64,000 nt of DNA from Pseudomonadota bacterium (lineage in GTDB: Bacteria > Pseudomonadota > Gammaproteobacteria > Burkholderiales > Burkholderiaceae_C): the NCBI GenBank assembly GCA_021846965.1, contig JAJZWA010000006.1, positions 1 to 64,000 of the forward strand, in the 5' to 3' direction. Positions 9,208-19,088 of the stretch are shown here, piece by piece. Numbering within the stretch: the stretch's first letter is position 1; the number at the start of each line of letters is the position of its first letter. Below the pieces are notes generated by a model. It searched no databases, had not been told where the DNA came from, and worked only from the letters and a program-made list of their open reading frames with translations. A program made the translations under genes and the position numbers.

Positions 9208-9263
9208 GCGCCCGTGCCGCGGCGGCTCGCCGCGTCCTCCGACCCGCCTGATAATACGGGTCC

Positions 9264-9872
9264 ATGAAATCGCCCACATTCTCCCGCGGCGCCGCGCCGG
9301 CCGCCGACGAGCCCGCCGGCAGCGATCCGGCGCTGCCGCCGAGCAAGAGCCAGCGCAAGCGCGACATGCTGGAACTGCAGCAGCTGGGCGAGAGCCTGGC
9401 GCAGCTTCCGCGCGCCCGCATCGACCTGCTGGACGTGCCCGAGGCGCTGCGTGACGCGCTGCGCGAATGGGCCCGGCTGCGCAGTTTCGAAGGCCGGCGC
9501 CGTCATGCCCAGTACATCGGCAAGCTCATGCGCAAGGTCGATCCCGAGCCGCTGCGCCAGGCCCTGCTCGAGGCCACGGGCGAAAGCCGTGCCGCGGTGG
9601 CCCGCCTGCATCAGCTGGAGGACTGGCGCGAGCGCGTGCTCGCCGACGACTCGGCGCTGGCCGAGCTGGTGCGCGAGCATCCCGGCGCCCCGGTGCAGGA
9701 GCTGCGCCAGTGCCTGCGCGCGGCCCGCGCCGAACGCGCCGCCGGCAAGCCGCCGCGCCAGTATCGCCTGCTCTACCAGCACCTCAAGTCCCTGCTGCTG
9801 CCCGAGGCGGCCGCCGCCGACCCCGCGCAGCACCCGACCGACGACCATGACGACGCCCTCCTCCCCGACTGA
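9264..9872 (+). CDS. darP: Ribosome-associated protein DarP (YjgA, DUF615)
   Basis: DarP/YjgA associates with late 50S assembly intermediates and promotes peptidyl-transferase-centre maturation in E. coli. This 202-aa charged protein carries the family features PSKSQRKRDMLELQQLG near the N-terminus, FEGRRRHAQYIGKLMRKVD in the middle and RQYRLLYQHLKSLL near the C-terminus. It begins at the ATG at 9264, divergent from pmbA, an arrangement that is common in proteobacteria. Its last 26 nt overlap the start of mog, which suggests translational coupling. Confidence 0.93.
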   Translation: MKSPTFSRGAAPAADEPAGSDPALPPSKSQRKRDMLELQQLGESLAQLPRARIDLLDVPEALRDALREWARLRSFEGRRRHAQYIGKLMRKVDPEPLRQALLEATGESRAAVARLHQLEDWRERVLADDSALAELVREHPGAPVQELRQCLRAARAERAAGKPPRQYRLLYQHLKSLLLPEAAAADPAQHPTDDHDDALLPD

Positions 9873-10476
9873 CGCCTCCCAGGCGCCGCCCGAAGCCGTG
9901 CATATCGGCCTGCTGTCCATCAGCGACCGCGCCTCCAGCGGGGTGTATGCCGACCAGGGCCTGCCCTCGCTGCGCGAATGGCTGCAGCGAGCCCTGCGCA
10001 ATCCCTTGCGTTTCAGCGAGCGCCTGATCCCCGATGAGCGCGCGGGCATCGCCGCGGCGCTGCGCGAGCTGGTGGACGTGGAAGGCTGCGACCTCGTGCT
10101 GACCACCGGAGGCACCGGCCCGGCGCCGCGCGACGTCACGCCCGAGGCGACCGCCGACGTGGCCGACCGGGTGCTGCCGGGCTTCGGCGAGGAAATGCGA
10201 CGCATCAGCCTGCATTTCGTGCCCACGGCGATACTCTCGCGTCAGCTGGGGGTGATTCGCGGCAAGGCGCTGATCCTCAACCTGCCGGGGCAGCCCAAGT
10301 CCATCCGCGAGACCCTGGAGGGCCTGCGGGACAGCGAAGGCGGACTGCAGGTGCAGGGGGTGTTCGCCGCGGTGCCCTACTGCGTGGACCTGATCGGCGG
10401 CCCCTACCTGGAAACCGACCCCGAGGTCTGCCGGGCCTTTCGTCCGAACTCGGCGCAGCGCCCGCCGCGCGCCTGA
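9847..10476 (+). CDS. mog: Molybdopterin adenylyltransferase (Mog/MoaB family)
   Basis: Mog adenylylates molybdopterin before molybdate insertion in molybdenum cofactor synthesis. The 209-aa protein has the MoCF-binding motifs VHIGLLSISDRAS, VLTTGGTGPAPRDVTPEA (the TTGGTG active-site loop) and LNLPGQPKSIRETL. The ATG at 9847 overlaps the darP reading frame by 26 nt. A GDQGLPS-type segment (YADQGLPSLREWL) matches the longer MogA form rather than the shorter MoaB. No other cofactor genes are adjacent, so its pairing with darP is positional only. Confidence 0.92.
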   Translation: MTTPSSPTDASQAPPEAVHIGLLSISDRASSGVYADQGLPSLREWLQRALRNPLRFSERLIPDERAGIAAALRELVDVEGCDLVLTTGGTGPAPRDVTPEATADVADRVLPGFGEEMRRISLHFVPTAILSRQLGVIRGKALILNLPGQPKSIRETLEGLRDSEGGLQVQGVFAAVPYCVDLIGGPYLETDPEVCRAFRPNSAQRPPRA

Positions 10477-10498
10477 GCGGCGGGCCGGGTGCCTTCCC

Positions 10499-11179
10499 TC
10501 AGAGCAGGCCCAGCAGTTCCGCGGGGCGCTCGAGCACGTGCTGGGCGCCCCATTGGCGCGAGGCCTGCGCACCCCCGTAGCCATAGGCGGCGGCCGCGGC
10601 GTCCATGCCCGCGGCCAGCGCGGCCTGCACGTCGCGCAGGTCGTCGCCCACGTACAGGCAGCCGGCCGGGTCGATGCGCAGGGCGGCCGCGGCGTGCAGC
10701 AGCGGATCCGGCGCCGGCTTGGCGCGCGCCGCGGTATCCCCGCTGACCACGCAGCCCGGCCTGGCGCCGAGATCCAGGCGGCTGAGCAGCGCATCGGTGT
10801 AGCGCGCGAGCTTGTTCGTGACGATGCCCCAGGGAATGGAGCGCCGCTCCAATTCCCGCAGCAGGGGCTCGATGCCTTCGAAGGGACGGGTGAACACGCA
10901 GATCGAGGCCTCGTAGTTGGCCAGGAACTCGTCGCGCAGCGAAGCCCAGTCGGCATCGTGCGGTTGCGCGCCCAGGCCGGCCTGCAGCAGGCCGCGAGCA
11001 CCGTGCGAGGCCATCGGGCGCAATTGCTCCAGCGGCAGATCCGCCATGCCGCGCCGCCTGCGCATGAGGTTGACCGCCTCCGCGAGGTCGGGGGCGCTGT
11101 CGGCCAGGGTGCCGTCCAGATCGAACAGGACGCTGCGATAAGGGGCGCGCGAACCCGTCGCCGCGCCGGGAGCCGGCAT
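10499..11179 (-). CDS. gph: Phosphoglycolate phosphatase (HAD superfamily)
   Basis: Gph removes phosphate from 2-phosphoglycolate, formed by DNA repair and by Rubisco oxygenation. The 226-aa protein has the HAD motif I FDLDGTLADSAPDL with the nucleophilic aspartate, motif II/III with VTNKLARYTDALL and KPAPDPLLHAA, and motif IV YVGDDLRDVQAAL. Two starts are possible: GTG at 11185, overlapping the ubiG stop as GTGA, or ATG at 11179. I chose the ATG. The ubiG-gph pairing is common in Betaproteobacteria. The gene is convergent with mog across a 22-nt gap. Confidence 0.93.
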   Translation of the reverse strand: MPAPGAATGSRAPYRSVLFDLDGTLADSAPDLAEAVNLMRRRRGMADLPLEQLRPMASHGARGLLQAGLGAQPHDADWASLRDEFLANYEASICVFTRPFEGIEPLLRELERRSIPWGIVTNKLARYTDALLSRLDLGARPGCVVSGDTAARAKPAPDPLLHAAAALRIDPAGCLYVGDDLRDVQAALAAGMDAAAAAYGYGGAQASRQWGAQHVLERPAELLGLL

Positions 11180-11181
11180 GT

Positions 11182-11907
11182 TCACGCGTTCTCCTGCGGG
11201 CGGCGGCAGGCCAGGAAATAGTTCACGTCCACGCGCGAGCCCATGCGCCAGCCGCCGCGCAGCAGATCGGGCTCGAGGCCGCGGAACTCCACCGCATCCA
11301 GCCCGGCCTCGCGCGCCCAGCCCGCCAGCTCGCTGGGGCGCAGGAAGCGGCTGTATTCGTGGGTGCCCCGCGGCAGCAGACGCAGCAGGTACTCGGCGCC
11401 CACGATGGCCAGCGCGAAGGACTTGAGGTTGCGGTTGATGGTGGAAAAGAACACCCAGCCACCCGGGCGCACCAGGCGTGCCGCGGCGCGCACCACGGAT
11501 TCGGGGCGCGGCACATGCTCCAGCATTTCCATGCAGCAGACGAGGTCGAAGCTGGCCGGACGCTCGTCGGCCAGCTGTTCGGCGCTGATGAGCTCGTAGC
11601 GCAGGTCCAGCGAGCGCTCGAGCGCGTGCATCCGAGCCACCTTCAGCGCGCGATCGGCGAGGTCGATGCCCGTCACCTGCGCGCCGCGCTCGGCCAGCGC
11701 TTCGGACAGGATGCCTCCCCCGCAGCCGATGTCCAGCGCATGCGCGCCCTCCAGGCGCGCGTGCGAGGCGATCCATTCGACGCGCAGGGGGTTGATGTCG
11801 TGCAGGGGCTTGAACTCCCCCTCCCGGTCCCACCAGCGGTGGGCCGCGCCGGCGAATTTCTGCAGTTCCGCCGCATCCGAATTCGTGTGCATGGTGCTTG
11901 CCGTCAT
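11182..11907 (-). CDS. ubiG: Ubiquinone biosynthesis O-methyltransferase UbiG
   Basis: UbiG carries out both O-methylations of ubiquinone biosynthesis using S-adenosylmethionine. The protein, about 241 aa, contains the SAM-binding motif [15 protein letters not shown], the acidic loop [11 protein letters not shown], the family motif [19 protein letters not shown] and [12 protein letters not shown]. The reading frame opens 15 codons further upstream at 11952, but [18 protein letters not shown] fits family N-termini better, and an ATG at 11892 is also possible. gph follows with overlapping or nearly overlapping codons, so the two form an operon. Confidence 0.95.
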   Translation of the reverse strand: MTASTMHTNSDAAELQKFAGAAHRWWDREGEFKPLHDINPLRVEWIASHARLEGAHALDIGCGGGILSEALAERGAQVTGIDLADRALKVARMHALERSLDLRYELISAEQLADERPASFDLVCCMEMLEHVPRPESVVRAAARLVRPGGWVFFSTINRNLKSFALAIVGAEYLLRLLPRGTHEYSRFLRPSELAGWAREAGLDAVEFRGLEPDLLRGGWRMGSRVDVNYFLACRRPQENA

Positions 11908-12012
11908 GGCCTGCCGCTGCTGCCGGCCGGCTCTCGGTTTCGAAAGCTGCATTGTGGCACCGAAGCGGCTCCGCGATCCCGCGGCGCAGCATGGGGGCGG
12001 CCGCCGCGGGGC

Positions 12013-12038
12013 GAAAAAAAACCCCGCCGAGGCGGGGT
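12013..12038 (-). terminator. Rho-independent terminator of the OmpA-family gene
   Basis: On the minus strand a 7-bp GC-rich stem (ACCCCGC / GCGGGGT, loop of 4) is followed by a run of eight T. It begins 45 nt after the ompA-family stop codon and separates that gene from ubiG. This is a textbook intrinsic terminator. Confidence 0.92.
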
Positions 12039-12082
12039 CGCAGGGGCCGCGCGCGGCGCGGCCCCGTGGTCAGTCCCGGGAA

Positions 12083-12784
12083 TTACTGTTGCGTGCCCGG
12101 CTGCTTCATCACGGTGTGGGTGCCGACGATCTCGACCACCGCGCGGCGGTTCGGAGCCTGGCATTCCACGCGCGCCTTGAAGGTGCCATGGCAGCTCTTC
12201 GGATCCACGCGGAAGTCGGTCTTGCCCTTGCCTTCGATGTAGATCTTGTCGGCCGGGATGCCCTGGCTCACCAGGTACTCCTTGACGGCCATCGCGCGAC
12301 GCTGCGACAGCTTCAGGTTGTACTTGACGCTGCCGAAGCTGTCCGTGTAGCCGGTGGAAATCACGGTTTCCAGGTTCACTTCCTTGATCTTCTGGGCCAG
12401 CTCGTCCAGCGCCTGCTTGCCGGCGGGCAGCAGCACGGCCTTGTCGAAGTTGAAGAAGGCGTCAGCCGAGTAGGTCACCTTCTCGCTGGTCGGCACGGGC
12501 ACGGGAGCCGGAGCCGGGGCCGGCGCGGGGGCCGGAGCGGGTTCGGCGGCCGGAGCCGGGGCCGCGGCCTTGGCCACGATGGCACCGTCGCAGCCGGTGG
12601 CGGCCGTGGCGGGGGTCCAGAAATTGTCGCGCCAGCACAGGTTGCCGGAGCCATCGCGCCAGGTCTGGCCGAAGGGGCTGACCCAGTTGTGCACGTCCGG
12701 AGTGCCTTGGGCGAACACGGCGCTGCTGGAAGCGGCCAGGGCAGCGACGACCAGGAGTTTTCCGAATTTTTGGGTCTTGATCAT
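12083..12784 (-). CDS. ompA: OmpA-family outer membrane protein
   Basis: This 233-aa protein begins with a lipid-free signal peptide ([19 protein letters not shown], cleavage probably after VFAQ). A short region with two cysteines follows (LCWRDNF, TGCDGA). Then come an Ala-Pro linker of about 25 residues and a C-terminal OmpA domain (about 115-225) that should bind peptidoglycan, with [21 protein letters not shown] and GKGKTDF. The N-terminal part is too short for an eight-strand OmpA barrel, so it is closer to the short OmpA-like proteins of Burkholderiales. The ATG at 12784 has a good GGAGAG Shine-Dalgarno; an upstream in-frame start at 12811 has none. It is divergent from gyrA and ends in a strong terminator. 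Confidence 0.9.
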   Translation of the reverse strand: MIKTQKFGKLLVVAALAASSSAVFAQGTPDVHNWVSPFGQTWRDGSGNLCWRDNFWTPATAATGCDGAIVAKAAAPAPAAEPAPAPAPAPAPAPVPVPTSEKVTYSADAFFNFDKAVLLPAGKQALDELAQKIKEVNLETVISTGYTDSFGSVKYNLKLSQRRAMAVKEYLVSQGIPADKIYIEGKGKTDFRVDPKSCHGTFKARVECQAPNRRAVVEIVGTHTVMKQPGTQQ

Positions 12785-13087
12785 GTTCTTTCTCTCCAAA
12801 GTTGGGACCACTTGCCTATCGTACCCGGCGACAAACGCTCATGCGAGGGATTACCCCACCCCGCGACGGGTTCACGGCCACATCTGCGTAGCTATTCTGC
12901 CACATTGCCCCCCGGAAATGCAGCCGTCCAGCGCAATTCGCACGGCCCACGGCGTTTCGTTGCCGGGTGCCCGCGCCCCGGGGGAGCGCGGGGCCCGCGC
13001 TGTTACCATGGAATGCTTGATTTTCGAAGCGCGCGCCCGCCGCACGCCTCCCCAGGGCGCCGGCCCGGCGCTCCACCCAGGTACAGC
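12785..13087. promoter_or_regulatory. Divergent intergenic region between ompA-family gene and gyrA
   Basis: This 303-nt gap must hold the promoters of both the OmpA-family gene (minus) and the gyrA operon (plus). The only clear signals are the GGAGAG ribosome binding site of the ompA-family gene and an AGG before gyrA. I could not assign convincing -35/-10 pairs, and no gene or repeat is visible in it. Confidence 0.5.
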
Positions 13088-15718
13088 ATGTCCGTCTACG
13101 CCAAAGAAACCCTTCCAGTCAGCCTGGAAGAAGAGATGCGTCGTTCCTACCTCGATTACGCGATGAGCGTGATCGTCGGCCGCGCGCTGCCAGATGTGCG
13201 CGACGGCCTCAAGCCGGTGCACAGGCGGGTGCTGTTCGCCATGCACGAGCTGTCGAATTCCTGGAACCGCCCGTACAAGAAGTCGGCGCGCATCGTCGGC
13301 GACGTGATCGGTAAATACCACCCGCATGGCGACCAGTCGGTGTACGACACCATCGTCCGCATGGCGCAGGATTTCTCGCTGCGATACATGCTGGTCGACG
13401 GCCAGGGGAATTTCGGTTCGGTCGACGGGGACAACGCCGCGGCCATGCGCTACACGGAAATCCGCCTGGCGAAGATCGCGCATGAAATGCTCGCCGACAT
13501 CGACAAGGAAACCGTCGATTTCGGCCCCAACTACGACGGCTCCGAGCAGGAGCCCCTGGTGCTGCCCGCGCGCATCCCGAACCTGCTGCTCAACGGTTCG
13601 GCCGGCATCGCGGTGGGCATGGCCACCAACATTCCCCCGCACAATCTGGGCGAGCTGATCGACGGCTGCCAGCACCTGCTGCGCCATCCCGACGCCGACG
13701 TCGAGACCCTGATGCAGTTCATCCCGGCGCCGGACTTCCCCACGGCGGGCATCATCTACGGCCTGGGTGGCGTGCGCGAGGCCTACCGCACGGGACGCGG
13801 GCGCGTGGTGATGCGCGCGCGCTGCCACTTCGAGGACATCGATCGCGGCCAGCGCCAGGCGATCATCGTCGACGAGCTGCCCTACCAGGTGAACAAGCGC
13901 ACCCTGCTCGAGCGCATCGCCGAGCTGGTGCGGGAAAAGAAGATCGAGGGCATCAGCCACATCCAGGACGAGTCCGACAAGTCCGGCATGCGCGTGGTCA
14001 TCGAGCTCAAGCGCGGCGAGATGGCCGAGGTGGTGCTCAACAAGCTGTACAAGCAGACCCAGTTGCAGGACACCTTCGGCGTCAACATGGTGTGCCTGGT
14101 CGACGGTCAGCCGCGCCTGCTGGATCTGCGCCAGATGCTGCAGGCCTTCCTGCAGCACCGGCGCGAAGTGATCACGCGGCGCAGCGTGTTCGAGCTGCGC
14201 AAGGCGCGCGAGCGCGGCCACGTGCTCGAGGGCCTGGCGGTGGCGCTGGCCAACCTGGACCGCATGATCGAGCTGATCAAGTCGGCCCCCACGCCGCCGG
14301 TGGCGCGCGAACAGCTGCTGGCCGAGGTCTGGGAGCCCGGCGAGGCGCGCGCCATGCTCGCGCGCGTCGAGGGCTCGGCCAAGGACTTCCAGCCCGCCGA
14401 CCTGGACCCGCGTTTCGGGCTGAAGGACGATGGCTACCGGCTGTCCGAGACCCAGGCGCAGGAAATCCTGCAGATGCGCCTGCAGCGCCTGACCGGGCTG
14501 GAACAGGACAAGATCGTGCAGGAGTACAAGGAGGTCATGGGCCAGATCGCCGACCTGCTCGACATCCTGGCGCGCCCGGAGCGCATCACCCGCATCATCG
14601 CCGACGAGCTGACCGCGCTGAAGACCGAGTTCTCGGACCCCCGGCGTTCGACCATCGAGCCCAACGCCACCGAACTCGACGTCGAGGACCTCATCGCCCC
14701 GCAGGAGATGGTGGTGACCATCTCCCACGTGGGCTACGTGAAGAGCCAGCCGGTGCTGGAGTACCGCGCGCAGCGCCGCGGCGGGCGCGGCAAGCTGGCC
14801 AGCGGCACCAAGGAGGACGACTGGATCGACCAGCTGTTCGTGGCCAACACCCACGACATGCTGCTGTGCTTCTCCAACCGCGGCCGCGTGTACTGGATGA
14901 AGGTCTACGAGGCGCCGCAGGGCGGGCGCGGCTCGCGCGGGCGCCCGCTGGTCAACCTGTTCCCGCTGGCCGAGGGCGAGAAGATCACCGCCGTGCTGCC
15001 GGTGAAGACCTTCGACGAGGAGCATTTCGTGTTCATGGCCACGGCCCAGGGCACGGTGAAGAAGACCCCGCTGTCGGCCTTCGCCAACCGCCGCAGCGCC
15101 GGCATCATCGCCTGCGCGCTGGATGACGACGACTACCTGGTGGGCGTGGCCATCACCGACGGCAAGCATGACGTCATGCTGTTCTCCGACGCCGGCAAGG
15201 CGGTGCGATTCGACGAGGAGGACGTGCGCCCCATGGGTCGCGAGGCGCGCGGCGTGCGCGGCATGAACCTGGAGGGTGGCCAGAGCGTGATCGCCATGCT
15301 GGTGGCCGAGGACGAGACGCAGAGCGTGCTGACCGCCACCGAGAACGGCTTCGGCAAGCGCACCCCCATCACCGAGTACACGCGCCACGGCCGCGGCACC
15401 AAGGGCATGATCGCGATCCAGACCACCGAGCGCAACGGCAAGGTGGTGGCGGCCTGCCTGGTGCGCGGGGACGACGAGATCATGATGATCACCGACACCG
15501 GCGTGCTGGTGCGCACCCGCGTGGCCGAGATCCGCGAACTGGGGCGCGCCACGCAGGGGGTCACGCTGATCGCGCTGGACGAGGGCGCGCTGCTCATCGG
15601 CGTGCAGCGCGTGGCCGAATCGGATGCGCAGGTGGTCGGCGCCGACGATGCCGCGGAGCCGGGCTCCGCGGCCGAAGGCGACGCGATGCCGGACGCGAAC
15701 GGAGAGGCCGATGCCTGA
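13088..15718 (+). CDS. gyrA: DNA gyrase subunit A
   Basis: GyrA is the cleavage-religation subunit of the type IIA topoisomerase that introduces negative supercoils. The 876-aa protein has the breakage-reunion domain with catalytic Y122 in [12 protein letters not shown] and a C-terminal beta-pinwheel with the GyrA-box-like QRRGGRGK. Residue numbering matches E. coli through the quinolone-resistance-determining region, where [10 protein letters not shown] places Q at 83, S at 84 and D at 87. E. coli has S83 and many relatives have T83, so this is an unusual determinant. The ATG at 13088 has a modest AGG ribosome binding site. The stop overlaps the serC start by 8 nt, opening a long amino-acid biosynthesis operon. 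Confidence 0.99.
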   Translation: MSVYAKETLPVSLEEEMRRSYLDYAMSVIVGRALPDVRDGLKPVHRRVLFAMHELSNSWNRPYKKSARIVGDVIGKYHPHGDQSVYDTIVRMAQDFSLRYMLVDGQGNFGSVDGDNAAAMRYTEIRLAKIAHEMLADIDKETVDFGPNYDGSEQEPLVLPARIPNLLLNGSAGIAVGMATNIPPHNLGELIDGCQHLLRHPDADVETLMQFIPAPDFPTAGIIYGLGGVREAYRTGRGRVVMRARCHFEDIDRGQRQAIIVDELPYQVNKRTLLERIAELVREKKIEGISHIQDESDKSGMRVVIELKRGEMAEVVLNKLYKQTQLQDTFGVNMVCLVDGQPRLLDLRQMLQAFLQHRREVITRRSVFELRKARERGHVLEGLAVALANLDRMIELIKSAPTPPVAREQLLAEVWEPGEARAMLARVEGSAKDFQPADLDPRFGLKDDGYRLSETQAQEILQMRLQRLTGLEQDKIVQEYKEVMGQIADLLDILARPERITRIIADELTALKTEFSDPRRSTIEPNATELDVEDLIAPQEMVVTISHVGYVKSQPVLEYRAQRRGGRGKLASGTKEDDWIDQLFVANTHDMLLCFSNRGRVYWMKVYEAPQGGRGSRGRPLVNLFPLAEGEKITAVLPVKTFDEEHFVFMATAQGTVKKTPLSAFANRRSAGIIACALDDDDYLVGVAITDGKHDVMLFSDAGKAVRFDEEDVRPMGREARGVRGMNLEGGQSVIAMLVAEDETQSVLTATENGFGKRTPITEYTRHGRGTKGMIAIQTTERNGKVVAACLVRGDDEIMMITDTGVLVRTRVAEIRELGRATQGVTLIALDEGALLIGVQRVAESDAQVVGADDAAEPGSAAEGDAMPDANGEADA

Positions 15719-16805
15719 TCGACGCCCCTACAATTTTTCCGCGGGCCCTGCGGCGATGCCGGAGGAGGTGCTGCGCCAGGCCGCCGAGGAAATGCTGGAC
15801 TGGCAGGGCACGGGCATGAGCGTGATGGAGATGAGCCATCGCGGCGAAGCCTTCGGACGCATCATCCACCAGGCCGAGACCGACCTGCGCCAGCTGCTGG
15901 GCGTGCCGTCCGACTACGCCGTGCTGTTCATGCAGGGCGGCGCGCTGGCGCAGAACGCGCTGATTCCGCTGAACCTGTCGCGCGGCGCGCGCGCCGACTA
16001 CGTGGTCACCGGCTCCTGGTCGCGCAAGAGCGAGCGCGAGGCGCACAAGTTCTGCGACGTGCACGTCGCGGCCATGCCCCAGGATGGCTTCGTGGACATT
16101 CCGCCCCTGGCCTCCTGGCAGGTGCGCGAGGACGCCGCCTACCTGCACTACTGCGGCAACGAGACCATCGACGGCGTCGAGTTCCCCGACGTGCCCGCGG
16201 GCTTCGCGCCGCCGCTGGTGGCCGACATGTCCTCGAGCATCCTGTCGCGCCCGCTGGACGTGTCGGCGCACGGCTGCGTGTACGCCGGCGCCCAGAAGAA
16301 CATAGGCCCCGCGGGGCTGACCCTGGTGATCGTGCGCCGCGAGCTGCTGGGGCACGCGCTGCCCTCCTGCCCCAGCGCCTTCGACTACGCCGTGGCCGAT
16401 GCCAACGGCTCCATGTACAACACCCCGCCCACCTACGCGATCTACATGGCGGGCCTGGTGCTGCAGTGGATCTCGCGCCAGCGCGAGGGCGAGCTGCGCG
16501 GCCTGGCGGCGATGACCGAGCGCAACCGCCGCAAGGCGGCCATGCTGTACGAGTGCATCGACGCCTCGTCGCTGTACGTCAACCGCGTGGCCCCTTCCGC
16601 GCGCTCGCGCATGAACGTACCCTTCCAGTTGCGCGAGCCGGGCCTGGACGCGGCCTTCCTCGAAGGTGCGCGCCAGCGCGGACTGCTGCAACTCAAGGGC
16701 CACAAGTCGGTGGGGGGCATGCGCGCGAGCATCTACAACGCCATGCCCGAGGCCGGCGTGCGTGCACTGGTCGACTATCTGCGCGACTTCGAGCGCAGCC
16801 ACTGA
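15711..16805 (+). CDS. serC: Phosphoserine aminotransferase
   Basis: SerC is a PLP enzyme that converts 3-phosphohydroxypyruvate to phosphoserine and also serves pyridoxal phosphate synthesis. The 364-aa protein starts [20 protein letters not shown], the family N-terminus. The PLP lysine is K196 in [12 protein letters not shown]. The ATG at 15711 overlaps the gyrA stop (ATGCCTGA), indicating coupled translation. pheA follows after 35 nt. The gyrA-serC-pheA-hisC-tyrA-aroA order is a known betaproteobacterial and gammaproteobacterial arrangement. Confidence 0.98.
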   Translation: MPDRRPYNFSAGPAAMPEEVLRQAAEEMLDWQGTGMSVMEMSHRGEAFGRIIHQAETDLRQLLGVPSDYAVLFMQGGALAQNALIPLNLSRGARADYVVTGSWSRKSEREAHKFCDVHVAAMPQDGFVDIPPLASWQVREDAAYLHYCGNETIDGVEFPDVPAGFAPPLVADMSSSILSRPLDVSAHGCVYAGAQKNIGPAGLTLVIVRRELLGHALPSCPSAFDYAVADANGSMYNTPPTYAIYMAGLVLQWISRQREGELRGLAAMTERNRRKAAMLYECIDASSLYVNRVAPSARSRMNVPFQLREPGLDAAFLEGARQRGLLQLKGHKSVGGMRASIYNAMPEAGVRALVDYLRDFERSH

Positions 16806-16840
16806 ACCCGCGGCGCGGGCCCGCGCCGAACCGTCCCAGC

Positions 16841-17920
16841 ATGAGTTCCGACAACGTCCTCCACCCCCTGCGCGACCAGATCGACGCCATCGATCGCGAG
16901 ATTCTCGAACTGCTCAGCCGGCGCGCGCGCCTGGCGCAGGAGATCGGCGCCCACAAGCACAAGCTGGGCCTGCCGGTGTTCCGCCCGGAGCGCGAACTGG
17001 CGGTGGTGCGCAAGGTGCAGCAGGCCAACCCGGGCCCCCTGCTCGATGCCGGCCTGGCGGCGGTGTGGACCGAGATCATGTCCGCCTGCCGCGCGCTGGA
17101 GGGCCGGCAACGCATCGCCTACCTGGGCCCCGTGGGCACCTATACCGAACTGGCGGCGCGGCGTTTCTTCGGTTCGAGCTGCGAGCTGCTGCCCTGCGCG
17201 GACCTGGACGAGGTGTTCCGCAGCCAGCTCGGCGGGGCCGCCAGCCACGCCGTGGTGCCGGTGGAGAACTCCACCGAGGGAGCGGTCGCGCGCGCGCTGG
17301 ACCTGCTGCTGTCGCAGCCGGCGCACCTGTGCGGCGAGATCAGCCTGCCCATCCACCACAGCCTGCTGCGCCTGCGCGAGGATGTGCAGGGCGTGCGCGC
17401 GGTGCTGGCGCATCCGCAGGCGCTGTCCCAGTGCCGGAAGTGGCTGGATACCCACCTGCCGGGCGTGGAACGACGCGCGGTGGCCAGCAACGCCGAGGCC
17501 GCCCGTCTGGCGGCGCAGGACGAGACCCTGGCGGCCATCGCCGGCGAACACGCGGCGGGGCTGTACGGGCTGCGGGTGGCCGCCTCGCATATCCAGGACG
17601 AGGTCGGCAATCGCACGCGCTTCGTGGTGCTGGGCGCGGAAACGCCGGCTCCCAGCGGGCGCGATCGCACCAGTCTGATCCTGTCCGTGCCCAACGTCGC
17701 CGGATCCGTCGCGGCGATGCTTCGCCCGCTGGCCGAGCATGGCGTGAGCATGAGCCGCTTCGAGTCCCGCCCGGCGCGCTCGGGGGACTGGGAGTACATG
17801 TTCTACGTCGACCTGGAGGGCCACGCGGAGGACCCGCCCGTGGCCGCCGCGCTGCAGGCGCTGCGCGCGCACTGCGCCTTTTTCAAGAACCTGGGTTCCT
17901 ACCCGATCCGCCAGGACTGA
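16841..17920 (+). CDS. pheA: Bifunctional chorismate mutase/prephenate dehydratase (P-protein)
   Basis: PheA converts chorismate to prephenate and then to phenylpyruvate. The 359-aa protein has an AroQ-type chorismate mutase domain (about 1-90, LRDQIDAIDREILELLSRRA), a prephenate dehydratase domain (about 95-270, IAYLGPVGTYTELAARRFF, VPVENSTEGAV and DEVGNRTRFVVLG, which contains the catalytic TRF), and a C-terminal ACT domain with the phenylalanine-sensing ESRP motif (SRFESRPARSGDWEYMFYVD). It starts at the ATG at 16841. The complete ACT domain predicts feedback inhibition by phenylalanine. Confidence 0.98.
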   Translation: MSSDNVLHPLRDQIDAIDREILELLSRRARLAQEIGAHKHKLGLPVFRPERELAVVRKVQQANPGPLLDAGLAAVWTEIMSACRALEGRQRIAYLGPVGTYTELAARRFFGSSCELLPCADLDEVFRSQLGGAASHAVVPVENSTEGAVARALDLLLSQPAHLCGEISLPIHHSLLRLREDVQGVRAVLAHPQALSQCRKWLDTHLPGVERRAVASNAEAARLAAQDETLAAIAGEHAAGLYGLRVAASHIQDEVGNRTRFVVLGAETPAPSGRDRTSLILSVPNVAGSVAAMLRPLAEHGVSMSRFESRPARSGDWEYMFYVDLEGHAEDPPVAAALQALRAHCAFFKNLGSYPIRQD

Positions 17921-17955
17921 GCGCCGGTCCGAACCACCCGTTTCGAGCATCCACC

Positions 17956-19080
17956 ATGTCCAACGTCGCCCGTACCACCACCGATTGGGGCACCGAATCG
18001 GTGCGCAGCATCAATCCTTATGTCGGCGGCCGGCCGATCTCCGAGGTCGCGCGCGAATTCGGGCTCGACCCCGATTCGATCGTCAAGCTGGCCTCCAACG
18101 AGAACCCGCTGGGCATGTCCCCGGCCGCGCGCCAGGCCATGCTCGACGCAGCGATGGAGGCTCCGCGCTACCCCGACAACGACGCCTTCGAGCTGCGCAG
18201 CGAGCTGGCGCGCCACCTCGGCGTCGACCCTTCGTGGATCGTGCTGGGCCACGGGTCCAGCGACATCCTGGAGATGGCGGCGCGAGCGCTGCTGGCCGAG
18301 GGGGATTCCTGCGTCTATTCCCAATACGGTTTCGTGGTGTACGCCTCGGCGGTGCAACAGCGCGGCGCCCGCCACATCGTCGTGCCGGCGAGGGATTTCG
18401 GGCATGACCTGCCGGCGATGGCTGCGGCCATCGAGCCTTCCACCCGGCTGGTGTATGTGGCCAACCCGAACAATCCCACCGGCACCCTGGCCAGCCCGGA
18501 ACAGATCGAGCAGTTCGTGCGCAGCGTGCCCGAACGGGTGGTGATCGTGCTGGACGAGGCCTACGTGGAGTACCTGGACCCGTCGTTGCACGGCGCCAGC
18601 CTGGAATTGCTGCGCCGGCATCCCAATCTGGTGGTCTCCCGCACCTTCTCCAAGGCCTACGGCCTGGCCGGCCTGCGCATCGGCTATTGCGCCGTGCAGC
18701 CCGCGCTGGGCGACGTGCTCAACCGCGTGCGCTCGGCCTTCAACACCAGCAACCTGGCCCAGGCCGCGGCGCTGGCGGCACTGCGCGACCAGGCCTTCGT
18801 GCGCCGTTCCTCCGAGGTCAACCAGGCCGGCATGCGCCAGCTGGAGGCCGGCATCGACCAGCTGGGGCTGCGTCGCGTGCCCTCGCACGGCAATTTCCTG
18901 CTGGTGCGCGTGGGCGAGGACGACAAGGCGGGCGCCCGCGTGGCCCGCGCCATGCTGGCCCAGGGCGTGATCGCGCGCCCGGTGGACAACTACGGGCTCG
19001 GTTCGTGGCTGCGCATCTCCGTGGGCACCGAAGCGGAAAACCGGCGCTGCCTGGCGGCGCTGGGCAAGGCCCTGGGCTGA
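17956..19080 (+). CDS. hisC: Histidinol-phosphate aminotransferase
   Basis: HisC is a fold-type I PLP aminotransferase. In this operon it probably also transaminates aromatic keto acids, because it sits between pheA and tyrA instead of in a his operon. The 374-aa protein carries KLASNENPLGMSPAAR, ANPNNPTGT, VLDEAYVEY and the PLP lysine motif SRTFSKAYGLAGLRIGY. The ATG at 17956 lies 35 nt after pheA, and tyrA starts 8 nt after its stop. This HisC2-type context is common in Betaproteobacteria; the substrate preference is inferred. Confidence 0.96.
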   Translation: MSNVARTTTDWGTESVRSINPYVGGRPISEVAREFGLDPDSIVKLASNENPLGMSPAARQAMLDAAMEAPRYPDNDAFELRSELARHLGVDPSWIVLGHGSSDILEMAARALLAEGDSCVYSQYGFVVYASAVQQRGARHIVVPARDFGHDLPAMAAAIEPSTRLVYVANPNNPTGTLASPEQIEQFVRSVPERVVIVLDEAYVEYLDPSLHGASLELLRRHPNLVVSRTFSKAYGLAGLRIGYCAVQPALGDVLNRVRSAFNTSNLAQAAALAALRDQAFVRRSSEVNQAGMRQLEAGIDQLGLRRVPSHGNFLLVRVGEDDKAGARVARAMLAQGVIARPVDNYGLGSWLRISVGTEAENRRCLAALGKALG

Positions 19081-19088
19081 ATCCGGCC

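Noticed and set aside
12872-15388. An 838-codon open frame on the minus strand
   Set aside because: It is antisense to gyrA. His/Gln/Val-rich composition is typical of a GC-rich shadow frame.
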